Of a stretch of DNA of 64,000 nt, positions 10,665 through 18,720 are shown piece by piece (the first letter of the stretch is position 1; the number at the start of each line of letters is the position of its first letter). The notes beneath the pieces were generated by a model. That model saw only the letters and a program-made list of their open reading frames with translations. It searched no databases and was not told the origin of the DNA. The stretch spans positions 372,001 through 436,000 of the forward strand of contig NZ_PGFV01000003.1 of assembly GCF_021023135.1 (NCBI RefSeq), given 5' to 3'. The translations under genes and the position numbers were made by a program. Source of the DNA: Brevibacterium sp. CCUG 69071. Its GTDB lineage: Bacteria; Actinomycetota; Actinomycetes; Actinomycetales; Brevibacteriaceae.

Positions 10665-11885
10665 TCAGGCACCACCGTTCTTGCTGACCTTGTCGTAGGC
10701 CTTCGAGTCCTTGATGTTGTCCGGAGCGCCGTCGCTCGCGGGGGTCCAGTCGGTGAGTTCGGCGTAGGCGACGTAACGTTCCCGGGCCGAGAACATCGGA
10801 TTGCACGCCGTCATCGTCAGGATCCGGTCCTTGCCCTTGTAGTCCGGTTCGCCCGGCACGGGTGAGAGGACCTCGACGGCATCGGGGAGGATGATGTCGA
10901 AGTTGCGGAAGGTGTAGGTGTAGAAGCCGTTCTTGGTCTGGACGATGATCTCGTCGCCGGGTCGGAGCTTCGCGATCTGGTTGAGCGGCTTGCCGTAGGT
11001 GACGCGGTGGCCGGCGATCGAGAAGTTGCCGACCTCGCCCGGCATCGCCGAGTTCGGGTAGCGGCCCACGCCCATCCGGTTGAGCACGGGTTCGAGGTCG
11101 ACGCCTTCGGCGACGGTGCGGTAGTAGTCGTCGCCGAAGCGCGGGATGTAGAAGATGCCGAAGGCGCTGTTCTTGTCCACCGGGTCGGCGACGATCGGCT
11201 CGTCGGGGTCATCGGGCAGTTCGTTCGGATCCTGGTTCGCCCAGTCCTCAGTGAGCTGGTCGGCGAGGTTCTCGTTGTCGCGGTTGGCCTCGATGTCGGT
11301 CCACCACAGCTGCCAGACGACGAACAGGATGAGCACGAGTCCCGCGGTGATGCAGAGTTCTCCGAAGGTGCGGATGGTCCCGCGCACCGGTCCGAGGGGT
11401 TCGCGTTCGACCGGCTGCTTGCGCTTCCGACCACGGCGACCGTCGTCGAGGGGCGGGTTGTTGTTCCCGTACCCACCAGCGCCGAGGCGGGAGTCATCGG
11501 CCGCAGCCATCTGCTGAGTGGCCGGGGCCTGCTGCTGGTACTGGTGTGGCTGCTGGGCGGGCATCGCCTGGGTGGCCTCGCCCTGATCTCCGTACATCGG
11601 CGGAGCATCGGAATAGACCGCGGTGGGCTCACCGTGGGCGGCTGCGGCCTCGGCCTCGCGACGGCGAAGTTCACGTCGGCTGGGAAGTGGTTGTTCGTAG
11701 CCTGAGCCGCCGGCGTCGGCGGCGTTCATCCGCTCGGTGGCGGGGCCCGCCTCGGCGCCGGGGTTGTGCTGTTGCTGTCCGGAGTCCCCGGGATAACGGG
11801 TGTCACGCCTCTGAGCAGGACGAATAGTGGGTCGCGACGGCGGATTCGCGCCTGGATCGTTACCCGAGGAGGAACTATTCACCAC
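10665..11885 (-). CDS. srtE: Class E sortase
   Basis: The 406-residue protein has a long polar Gln/Pro-rich cytoplasmic N-terminus (about 1-170), a membrane helix at about 175-197, and a C-terminal sortase domain. The catalytic residues are readable: His293 in IAGHRVTYGKP, Cys361 in LTMTACNPMFSARERYVAY, and an Arg a few residues later. Class E sortases anchor LAxTG proteins to peptidoglycan in high-GC Gram-positives, and the Tyr of RYVAY fits that class. It heads a three-gene minus-strand operon (sortase, small protein, pabA) and is divergent from crgA. The start is one of two consecutive GTG codons. The N-terminal tail is longer than usual and low in complexity. Confidence 0.9.
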   Translation of the reverse strand: MVNSSSSGNDPGANPPSRPTIRPAQRRDTRYPGDSGQQQHNPGAEAGPATERMNAADAGGSGYEQPLPSRRELRRREAEAAAAHGEPTAVYSDAPPMYGDQGEATQAMPAQQPHQYQQQAPATQQMAAADDSRLGAGGYGNNNPPLDDGRRGRKRKQPVEREPLGPVRGTIRTFGELCITAGLVLILFVVWQLWWTDIEANRDNENLADQLTEDWANQDPNELPDDPDEPIVADPVDKNSAFGIFYIPRFGDDYYRTVAEGVDLEPVLNRMGVGRYPNSAMPGEVGNFSIAGHRVTYGKPLNQIAKLRPGDEIIVQTKNGFYTYTFRNFDIILPDAVEVLSPVPGEPDYKGKDRILTMTACNPMFSARERYVAYAELTDWTPASDGAPDNIKDSKAYDKVSKNGGA

Positions 11886-12005
11886 TTCTACTCCGTGACT
11901 GTCACTTCAAATCCGGGGCTTGGCCAAGGGACAAGCGGGGACACCCTTATGCACTTTATCGTACGAGGACCGCCTGATGGGGTCCTCTCAGGGTAGTTGG
12001 AGTTT

Positions 12006-12034
12006 TTAAAACTGGCCCGCGTCCCGAGTAGACT
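12006..12034 (+). promoter_or_regulatory. Candidate promoter of crgA
   Basis: TTAAAA (12006-12011), 17 bp, then TAGACT (12029-12034), which resembles actinobacterial -10 elements. It lies 65 bp before the crgA GTG in the divergent sortase-crgA gap. Confidence 0.45.
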
Positions 12035-12098
12035 GGTGCCGATTGTCCCCTATCCATGCACACGGTGGCCTCGGCGGCCGGCCGTAAAAGGAGTACTC

Positions 12099-12845
12099 GT
12101 GGCCAAGTCCAATGGACGGACCCAGCGCACCCAGCGCACGTCTCGCAATACGTCGAAGGCCAAGCTCGAGCAGCAGGCTGATTCGGTCGACGACCTCGAG
12201 ACCGTCGAGAGCACCGAGGTTGAGGGGTCCGAGGCTGCGGGCACCGAAGTTGAGGGGTCCGAGACTGTGAAGTCCACGTCCACGACTGAGGCCGGCGCCA
12301 AGGCGAAGACGTCGAAGTCCGCCGGTGCCGTCGACTCCGATGACGACGTCGCTTCCGACTCCGCCGATGAGAAGGCCACGAGCGCGAAGGCGAAGAAGTC
12401 CTCCTCCGGGGATTCGGCTGACGACGACTCAGCTGACGAAGACTCGTCCGCAAAGTCGAAGGCCTCCAAGTCTGCGGCGAAGGAGTCCTCCGACAAAGAG
12501 ACCTCCGCGAAGGACTCTTCTGCCAAGAAGGACTCCGCTTCCAAGAAGGACTCGGCCAAGTCGGCTTCGGCCAAGCGCACCTCGCGCTCGGGCAACCCGG
12601 CCAAGCGTCCGCAGGGCCGCAAGACCGCGAGCTACACCTCGCAGACCGGGCAGCAGACGATCAAGCCGAACCCGCGCTGGTTCCTGCCGGTTCTCATCGG
12701 CCTCCTGCTCATCGGTCTGATCTGGCTCGTCGCCTTCTACGTCTCCCAGGGAGCCTTCCCGGTCGAGGCCTGGGGCAACTGGAACATCCTCATCGGCTTC
12801 GCCTTCTTCGTCGCGGGGCTGATCATGTCCACGCGCTGGCGATAG
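12099..12845 (+). CDS. crgA: Cell-division protein CrgA with a long low-complexity N-terminal extension
   Basis: The last 75 or so residues are a typical CrgA: two membrane helices (WFLPVLIGLLLIGLIWLV and WNILIGFAFFVAGLIM) and the terminal STRWR. CrgA bridges FtsZ, FtsQ and PBPs at the septum. The first 170 or so residues are unlike the family, which is usually 80-95 residues in total. They are rich in Ser, Lys, Ala, Asp and Glu, with repeated SAK, SAD and KKDSA blocks, and are probably disordered. The GTG start at 12099 has a strong site (AAAAGGAG, 5 bp away); a longer frame back to 11997 has no site and includes promoter DNA. The extension is in frame with good codon use, so I take it as real. 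Confidence 0.85.
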   Translation: MAKSNGRTQRTQRTSRNTSKAKLEQQADSVDDLETVESTEVEGSEAAGTEVEGSETVKSTSTTEAGAKAKTSKSAGAVDSDDDVASDSADEKATSAKAKKSSSGDSADDDSADEDSSAKSKASKSAAKESSDKETSAKDSSAKKDSASKKDSAKSASAKRTSRSGNPAKRPQGRKTASYTSQTGQQTIKPNPRWFLPVLIGLLLIGLIWLVAFYVSQGAFPVEAWGNWNILIGFAFFVAGLIMSTRWR

Positions 12846-12911
12846 CCGACCCCGAGGTCACGCAACGCGCCACTTCCACGCCTCGAAGTCGGCGTTCGAC
12901 TGCTCCACCGC

Positions 12912-12973
12912 GATTGCTCGGCCACTTCCGTGCAGATACAGGCCCAGATCTGTTCGGAAGTGGCCGAGCAATC
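12912..12973. repeat. Perfect 19-bp inverted repeat
   Basis: GATTGCTCGGCCACTTCCG at 12912-12930 is exactly repeated in reverse at 12955-12973. The 24-nt spacer is too long for a compact terminator loop and no T-run follows, but a large RNA hairpin could form from either direction and end the convergent transcripts. Confidence 0.75.
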
Positions 12974-13040
12974 CGCATTCAACCCGCCGCAGAACGGGTT
13001 TCCACAAGTGGGAAGTTATACCCAAGCCGGGAGCGTCGCT

Positions 13041-13123
13041 TGTGGAAAACTTATTTTGCGGCCCTGACCTGCGGAAACACATCACTGTAAGTTATCCACC
13101 ATGTGGATAACACCTGTGGACAA
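13041..13123. promoter_or_regulatory. DnaA-box cluster outside oriC
   Basis: Sites are TGTGGAAAA (13041-13049, one mismatch), TTATCCACC (13092-13100, one mismatch), TGTGGATAA (13102-13110, perfect box on the minus strand) and TGTGGACAA (13115-13123, perfect for the high-GC consensus TTGTCCACA). The middle two form a perfect palindrome with 9-bp arms and a 3-bp centre at 13091-13111. That DnaA binds here is inference from the consensus. Confidence 0.6.
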
Positions 13124-13206
13124 CTAATTTCCACTGCCGCTGGCCCCACTTTTCGACCCAAATCTGGTAAGCGATTCCTCGCGCCTGAAGCAGTGGTTCC
13201 TCGCGC

Positions 13207-13905
13207 CTACATCCCTGCGCCGGCCACGCGACCCATGCCGACGATGGCCATCACCAGCACTAACGCTGCGGCGACCGCAGAGAACACCGGCAGGGACCAC
13301 TTCTTCGGCACCAGCAGCGCCGCACAGCCGAGCACGAACCCGGCGATGAGACCGCCGAGGTGCGCCTGCCAGGAGACGCCGGCGACGAGGAAGCCATAGC
13401 CGAAGTTGAGGACGACGAAGAGGACGACGCCGGTGATGTTCCGGTCAAGCCGCCTCGTCGGGACCAGCAGGACACCGACGATCGCGAACACCGCGCCCGA
13501 AGCGCCGATGTTGTTCGTCACCCAGTCTCGGCTGGAGGGGTCGGCCAGGACCAGCACCATCGCCGAACCGCCGGCCGTCCCCAGCAGATAGACGACGAGG
13601 AAGCGCCAATGCCCCAGCGCCCGTTCGACGAAGGAGCCGAAGAAGAAGAGTCCGATCATGTTCGCCAGCAGGTGCACCGGTGAGGGCTCATCGTGGACGA
13701 GGGCGACGGTGAGCACCCGCCAGGGCTGGTCGAGGGTGAGCGCCGGAACGAAGCTGAAGCGGTGGAGCAGGTCGAGAGCCGGGAGCAGCTCGGCGAGGTA
13801 GGCCACGACCGTGACGATCATGATCGTGCGGGTGACCAGGGGCGGGGAGACAGAAGGGGCCCGGCCGGTTTCCCGTGCCGAGCCCTTCTCCGGTGTGTCC
13901 ATCAC
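13207..13905 (-). CDS. Rhomboid-family intramembrane serine protease
   Basis: The 232-residue protein has six to seven membrane helices. The rhomboid catalytic dyad is visible: Ser in the GxSG motif NNIGASGAVFAIVG and His in SWQAHLGGLIAGF. HDEPSPVHLLANMIGLFFFG matches the conserved His-Asn-containing second-helix region. Rhomboids cut substrates within the membrane; substrates in actinobacteria are mostly unknown. ATG at 13905 is used. The gene is followed at its 3' side by the DnaA-box region and preceded by the cyclophilin gene on the same strand, 44 bp away. Confidence 0.92.
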   Translation of the reverse strand: MMDTPEKGSARETGRAPSVSPPLVTRTIMIVTVVAYLAELLPALDLLHRFSFVPALTLDQPWRVLTVALVHDEPSPVHLLANMIGLFFFGSFVERALGHWRFLVVYLLGTAGGSAMVLVLADPSSRDWVTNNIGASGAVFAIVGVLLVPTRRLDRNITGVVLFVVLNFGYGFLVAGVSWQAHLGGLIAGFVLGCAALLVPKKWSLPVFSAVAAALVLVMAIVGMGRVAGAGM

Positions 13906-13949
13906 ACCATCGTACTCACTGATCAGCGGTGCTCATCAGTCAGCCGTGA

Positions 13950-14489
13950 TCATTCGCTGATGTCGACCTTTTCGAGGATGACCGGCTCGACCGGCTTGTC
14001 CATGGCCGCGGTGCGCACGCCGTCGATCTCGTCGACGACCTTCTGGCTGGCTTCGTCGGCGACCTCACCGAAGATGGTGTGCTTGCCGTTGAGCCACGGG
14101 GTCTCAGCGGTGGTGATGAAGAACTGCGAGCCGTTGGTGCCGCGTCCCATCTGCTTGCCGGCGTTGGCCATGGCGAGCAGGTACTTGCGGTCGAACTGGA
14201 GCTCCGGGTGGATCTCGTCGTCGAAGGTGTAGCCGGGTCCGCCGGTGCCGGTGCCCAGCGGGCAGCCGCCCTGAATCATGAAGTTCGAGATGATGCGGTG
14301 GAATCCGAGGCCGTCGTAGAACGGGCGCTTGACCGGCTCGCCGGTCGAGGGATCGGTGAACTCCCGCTCGCCCTTGGCCAGTTCGACGAAGTTGGCCACG
14401 GTCTTCGGGGCGTGGTTGCCGAAGAGGTTGATGGTGATGTCACCGTGGTTGGTGTGCAGGACTGCTGTATGCGTAGAAGCTGTAGTCAT
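13950..14489 (-). CDS. ppiA: Peptidyl-prolyl cis-trans isomerase, cyclophilin type
   Basis: This 179-residue single-domain cyclophilin shows the catalytic and ligand-binding core: FHRIISNFMIQGGCP, TGGPGYTFDDEI, and NGSQFFITTAETPWLNGKH. It catalyses proline isomerisation during folding. There is no signal peptide, so it is cytoplasmic, like mycobacterial PpiA. This gene is regularly found near the pkn/crgA/rhomboid cluster in actinobacteria. ATG at 14489 is used; the next plus-strand gene is divergent. Confidence 0.95.
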   Translation of the reverse strand: MTTASTHTAVLHTNHGDITINLFGNHAPKTVANFVELAKGEREFTDPSTGEPVKRPFYDGLGFHRIISNFMIQGGCPLGTGTGGPGYTFDDEIHPELQFDRKYLLAMANAGKQMGRGTNGSQFFITTAETPWLNGKHTIFGEVADEASQKVVDEIDGVRTAAMDKPVEPVILEKVDISE

Positions 14490-14657
14490 GACCTCATTCT
14501 TCCACGGCGTGCCCTTCGTTGCCGAGTCTCCGGTGGACGATTGCTGAGTCTGTCAGCGTATCTGCAGACAATTTCATGACGGCCCGGTGCCCGGCGGCTT
14601 GCCGTGAGGCCGTAGACTGAGAAGTGATCAGTACACCCCGACACCGAAGGATTGGGA

Positions 14658-15458
14658 ATGTTTATGTCGAAGAAGTCAGCTCGAGATCCGTTCGCTTCGA
14701 AGCTCGATTCCGCGAAGAAGACGTCACTCCGAGTCCTGGCCGATGCCAGCGAGGCCGCAGCCCCCAAACTGCGTGATGCCGCTGACAAGGCACGCCCCCA
14801 GGTCGAGGCCCTCGCTGAGAAGGCCCGTCCGCAGGTCGAGGCCCTGGCCGACAAGGCCGAAGAGCTCGCCGATCGCGCTCGTCCCCAGGTCGAGGCACTG
14901 GCCGAGAAGGCCAACGATCAGGTTCACGCCTGGGCCGACAAGCTCGAGTCCTACCGCCCCGAGGCCACTGAGCGGGCCGGCAAGTTCGCGTCGAACGCTG
15001 CGAACTCCCTCGCCGCGATCGAGACCCCGCAGCTCATCGATGACCTCGCGGTGCGTCTGACCGGCGACAAGAAGGCCATGAAGAAGGCCCGCAAGGCCCT
15101 CGGCAAGGCCGGCAAGCGGATCCAGAAGGACACCGCGCAGAAGTCCGGCGGCAAGGCCGCACTCGTGTGGACCCTGGTCATCGGCTCGGCCGCCGGCATC
15201 GGCTACTACGTGTGGAAGAAGGCCCAGCCGGTCGAGGATCCCTGGTCGACCCCGCTGCCGAACAACCGTCCCGCCGATGCGCGTCCGGTCGGTTCGACTC
15301 CGGCTTCGCGTCAGGGCACCGCCCCCGAGGTCTCGCAGACCGCGGTCCCGGAGACCAAGGCCGGCGACGAGTCCGCGACTCCCGCTCCGAAGCCGGCTGT
15401 CAAGCCTGCTGAGTCAACTGCTCCCGAAGGCGCCGACAACACGGACGCCAAGCACTGA
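14658..15458 (+). CDS. Repeat-rich protein with a central membrane helix (unknown function)
   Basis: The 266-residue protein has three parts. The first, about residues 10-100, is built of 11/22-residue amphipathic repeats of the type ARPQVEALAEK, seen at least three times, predicting long apolipoprotein-like helices. A basic stretch and a membrane helix at about 165-185 (LVWTLVIGSAAGIGYYVW) follow. The Pro/Ala/Thr-rich tail contains the WSTPLP motif common in actinobacterial proteins of this kind encoded near ppiA. GAAGGA lies 6 bp before ATG 14658, so I prefer that to an upstream TTG. It may coat the membrane or lipid, by analogy only. Confidence 0.75.
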   Translation: MFMSKKSARDPFASKLDSAKKTSLRVLADASEAAAPKLRDAADKARPQVEALAEKARPQVEALADKAEELADRARPQVEALAEKANDQVHAWADKLESYRPEATERAGKFASNAANSLAAIETPQLIDDLAVRLTGDKKAMKKARKALGKAGKRIQKDTAQKSGGKAALVWTLVIGSAAGIGYYVWKKAQPVEDPWSTPLPNNRPADARPVGSTPASRQGTAPEVSQTAVPETKAGDESATPAPKPAVKPAESTAPEGADNTDAKH

Positions 15459-15495
15459 GCATGACCCTCGGCTTCCCAGCCGAGGACAGTGAAAT

Positions 15496-15534
15496 CGCCG
15501 AGGCGGTCCCCCGACAGGGTGGACCGCCTCGGCG
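15496..15534. terminator. Bidirectional terminator between convergent genes
   Basis: A perfect 14-bp stem (15496-15509 with 15521-15534) around an 11-nt loop is followed by TTTCTC on the plus strand. It lies between the 3' ends of the gene at 14658 and the MFS gene. Both arms contain the word CGCCGAGG/CCTCGGCG. Confidence 0.8.
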
Positions 15535-15556
15535 TTTCTCGTGGTTGGGTCGCGTC

Positions 15557-16906
15557 TCAGAGCACCTCGCGGGCGCCCGGGCCTCCGCGGGGGAAGCGGC
15601 CGGAGATGCGGGCCGCGATCAGGCCCGTGATCGTGAATGCCAGGGTCGCTGCGAGGATGAGCAGGATCGGTGCGGTCCACCCCTGCGTCGTTGCGTTCAG
15701 CCAGCCGGCGAACGGCGGGGCGAGCGTGGCAGCCAGGTAGCCGCCGCCCTGCACCCTCGCCGAGGCGGACGCGGTTTCCCGGTCGCTGCCGGCGCTGCGG
15801 GCGATGATCGAGAAGATCGCGGTGAATCCTCCGCCCTGGGCGATACCGCCGGTGATCGCCCACAGCGCATAGGAGTCCGGGGCCAGCAGGAGGCCGATGG
15901 GCAGCGAGAGCCAGAGTGCGGCGACGATCGCCACGGGCATCCAGGGTTTGGCCTTGACCGCGAGCAGCGGCACCCCGAAGGCGCCGACGATCGCCGAGAT
16001 CTGGAACAGCGAGGCGGTCCCACCCGCGGACGAGGCATCGAGTCCGATCGTGTCGGCCAGGTATGAGGGCAGCCAGGTCGTCGTCGTGTAGTAGGCGATC
16101 GACTGCCCGCTGAAGGTGATCACCAACAGCGCGATGACCCGACGGAACTCGACGGGCGCCTCCCGCCAGGGCCGTTTGGCGGCGGCCCGCGCGGACGCAT
16201 CGGACGCCGCCTGCGCGGACGCATCGACCGTCCCGGCCGCAGCTCCCGCCTCGGCGCCGGAATCCGCACCGGCAACCGCGGTGCCGGAATCCGCGGCACC
16301 CGGATCCCCCGCACCGCCTCTGCGACGTAGGCGGGCACGGACGACGAGCAGCCAGAAGACGAAACCGATCACAGCGAGCACACCCCAGATCGCCACGGCC
16401 CAGCGCCAGCCGAAGGCCGCGGCCATCGGAGGCGTGCCGATGAGCGTGGCCATCGAGCCGATGTTCATCATCGCCGAATACAGGCCGGTGACCATCCCGA
16501 CCTGGTTCCACGAGACCTCGCGGCGGATGATGACGGGGACGACGATGTTGCCCAGGGTGATCGCCAGGCCGATGATGCCGGTGCCCACGAGCACCAACCA
16601 GGGCGGCCCGACCGAACGCAGAACGGTCCCGAGCAGCACTCCGGACAGGCAGGACAGAACGGTGGCTTCGGCGCCGATACGCGGGATGAGCTTCCCGGCC
16701 AGCGGGGTGGCCACGGCGAAGAGCAGCACCGGCAGTCCGGTGAGCAGGCCGAGGCCGGCACTGCTCAGCCCCGTGTCCTCACCGATGTCGCCGAGGACGG
16801 CGGTCGGGGCGATGATCGGGGTGCGCAGGTTGAGCGCAAGGATGACGATGCCGAGGATGACCCACGGCAGCATGCCCCGGGTGGGGGTGCGGCCGGCGCG
16901 GCTCAC
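15557..16906 (-). CDS. MFS transporter, CynX/NimT-like
   Basis: The 449-residue major-facilitator transporter has twelve predicted helices. It begins with a short basic leader (RAGRTPTRGMLPWVILGIV) and the LNLRTPIIAPTAVLGDIGED segment typical of the CynX/NimT (cyanate, 2-nitroimidazole) group. A long Ala/Asp-rich cytoplasmic loop separates the two halves at about residues 195-245. Its ATG/GTG overlaps the argS stop by 4 bp, so it is co-transcribed downstream of argS. The substrate cannot be told from sequence. Confidence 0.82.
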   Translation of the reverse strand: MSRAGRTPTRGMLPWVILGIVILALNLRTPIIAPTAVLGDIGEDTGLSSAGLGLLTGLPVLLFAVATPLAGKLIPRIGAEATVLSCLSGVLLGTVLRSVGPPWLVLVGTGIIGLAITLGNIVVPVIIRREVSWNQVGMVTGLYSAMMNIGSMATLIGTPPMAAAFGWRWAVAIWGVLAVIGFVFWLLVVRARLRRRGGAGDPGAADSGTAVAGADSGAEAGAAAGTVDASAQAASDASARAAAKRPWREAPVEFRRVIALLVITFSGQSIAYYTTTTWLPSYLADTIGLDASSAGGTASLFQISAIVGAFGVPLLAVKAKPWMPVAIVAALWLSLPIGLLLAPDSYALWAITGGIAQGGGFTAIFSIIARSAGSDRETASASARVQGGGYLAATLAPPFAGWLNATTQGWTAPILLILAATLAFTITGLIAARISGRFPRGGPGAREVL

Positions 16907-18642
16907 ATGCGCTCGGGAACGCGGATTCCGAGCACCCCGAGCCCAGCCTCAAGCACCTCGAGGACGATCGAGGACAGCCGCAGACGCGAATCACGCAGCT
17001 CTGCGGTCTCGGCGATGAGCACCGGGCACTGCTCGTAGAAGCTCGTGAACGACTGCGCGAGATCGAACAGGTAGGTGCACAGCCGGTGCGGCGCGGACCC
17101 GGCGGCCACCTCGGCGAGGACATCGGAGAATCCGAGGATCGCCAGGGCGAGCTCACGTTCTGCGGCCTCGCCGAGGCGGATGTCCGCGCTCGTGTGCGCA
17201 TCCGCGGCCACGCCCTCCGCTCCGGCCTTGCGCAGGATCGAGCGGATCCGGGCGCCCGCATACTGGAGGTAGGGGGCGGTGTTGCCGATCGGGGCGAGCA
17301 TCCGGTCGAGATCGAAGGTGTACGAGGTGTCGTGGGCGACCGAGAGGTCGGCGTACTTGACCGCGCCGATACCGACGATGCGGGCGACCTCGGCGGCCTC
17401 CTCGGCGGTGAAGTCGACCGTCGAGTCCTCCAGGGTCGTCTTCGCCCGGGCCACGGCCTCCTCGAGGAGTTCGGCCAGACGCAGGGGCGCCCCGGAACGG
17501 GTGCGCAGGATCTTGCCGTCGGAGCCGAGGACGTTGCCGATCTTCACGTGTTCGGCGCTGACGGTCTCGGGCAGCCAGCCGGCGGCGCGGGCGACGCTGA
17601 AGACCATCTCGAAGTGCATGGCCTGCGGGGTGCCGACGACGTAGAGGACGCGGTCGGCTTGCAGGTTGCGGGCCCGGTTGCGGATGGCCGCGAGGTCGGT
17701 CGTGGCGTAGCCGTAGCCGCCGTCGGACTTGCGGATGATCAGCGGCAGCGGTTCGCCCTCGCGGCCGGTGAAGCCTTCGGGGAAGACGCACAGGGCGCCA
17801 TCGCTGATCCGGGCCAGGCCTGTGGCCTCGAGCTCTTCGCAGACCTCGCCGAGGACGTCGTTGTAGATGCTCTCACCGGCGAGGTCCTTGTCCTCGAGGG
17901 TGACGTCGAGCATCGTGTAGATCCGGTTGAAGTAGGTCCGGGAGTACCCGAACAGCGTGTTCCACAGCGCCAGGGTGTCCTCGTCCCCGCCCTGCAGCTT
18001 GACGACCCGTGCCCGGGCGCGGGTGGCGAAGGCTTCGTCGGAGTCGAACTTCACCCGTGCCGCCTGGTAGAAGGCGTTGGGGTTGTCGGCGACCTCCTGC
18101 GCGGCTTCGGAGTCGACGCCGACGTCGAGGAGGTGCTCGATGAGCATGCCGAAGGGGGTGCCCCAGTCGCCGATGTGGTTCTGGCGCACGACGGTGTTGC
18201 CGAGGAATTCGTGGGTCCGGGCCAGGGCGTCGCCGACGACGGTGGTCCGCAGGTGGCCGACGTGCATCTCCTTGGCGACGTTCGGGGCCGAGTAGTCGAT
18301 GACGATCCGCTGCGGGTCCTCGTTGACCTCCGCCTCGGCGGCCGTGCCTTCCGCCAGCTGAGCGGCGAGGAAGTCGGAGGTGAAGCGCAGGTTGATGAAC
18401 CCGGGTCCGGAGATCTCCGGGGGCTCGCAGATGTCAGCGAGGTCGAGGTGGTCGACGATGGCCTGGGCGATGTCGCGCGGCTTCGACCCCAGCTCCTTGG
18501 CCAGCGGCAGGGCGAGGTTGGCCTGGAAGTCGGCGAACTGACTGCTTCTGATCACGGGATCGCGACGCGCGAAGTCCTCACCGAAGGCCTGCGAGAGGGC
18601 GGCGGAGAAACGATCGTGAAGCAGTGAAGTCAGTGTCGGCAT
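16903..18642 (-). CDS. argS: Arginyl-tRNA synthetase
   Basis: This 579-residue class I synthetase has an N-terminal Arg-tRNA-synthetase additional domain (about 1-100), then the catalytic core with the HIGH-type motif as HVGH in VAKEMHVGHLRTTVVGD. A degenerate KMSKS region follows (NVLGSDGKILRTRSG), and then a helical anticodon-binding domain ending in LGIRVPERM. It charges tRNA-Arg. Length and terminus match the family. The gene is divergent from the tricorn gene and overlaps the downstream MFS gene by 4 bp. Confidence 0.96.
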   Translation of the reverse strand: MPTLTSLLHDRFSAALSQAFGEDFARRDPVIRSSQFADFQANLALPLAKELGSKPRDIAQAIVDHLDLADICEPPEISGPGFINLRFTSDFLAAQLAEGTAAEAEVNEDPQRIVIDYSAPNVAKEMHVGHLRTTVVGDALARTHEFLGNTVVRQNHIGDWGTPFGMLIEHLLDVGVDSEAAQEVADNPNAFYQAARVKFDSDEAFATRARARVVKLQGGDEDTLALWNTLFGYSRTYFNRIYTMLDVTLEDKDLAGESIYNDVLGEVCEELEATGLARISDGALCVFPEGFTGREGEPLPLIIRKSDGGYGYATTDLAAIRNRARNLQADRVLYVVGTPQAMHFEMVFSVARAAGWLPETVSAEHVKIGNVLGSDGKILRTRSGAPLRLAELLEEAVARAKTTLEDSTVDFTAEEAAEVARIVGIGAVKYADLSVAHDTSYTFDLDRMLAPIGNTAPYLQYAGARIRSILRKAGAEGVAADAHTSADIRLGEAAERELALAILGFSDVLAEVAAGSAPHRLCTYLFDLAQSFTSFYEQCPVLIAETAELRDSRLRLSSIVLEVLEAGLGVLGIRVPERM

Positions 18643-18720
18643 GCTCCTATTCTATGGCTCGGTGCAAGTTGCCTGGGCATCATCTCACCGCCGTGGGCCG
18701 CGGGCGACACAGCTTGTAAT

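Larger units (their letters stand above)
12846..13206. other. Convergent intergenic region with long inverted repeat and DnaA-box cluster
   Basis: No gene is visible in these 361 bp between the 3' ends of crgA and the rhomboid gene. The left half carries a perfect 19-bp inverted repeat (12912-12930 and 12955-12973, spacer 24 bp). The right half, about 12998-13123, is AT-richer and holds five sequences close to DnaA boxes, two of them perfect. These are described separately. Confidence 0.7.

Noticed and set aside
11997..12098. Upstream extension of CrgA to 11997
   Set aside because: The extension covers the promoter-like TAGACT and has no ribosome site, while GTG 12099 has a strong one.
17086..18627. 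513-codon plus-strand open frame opposite argS
   Set aside because: argS is unambiguous on the other strand; the opposing protein is low in complexity and matches nothing.
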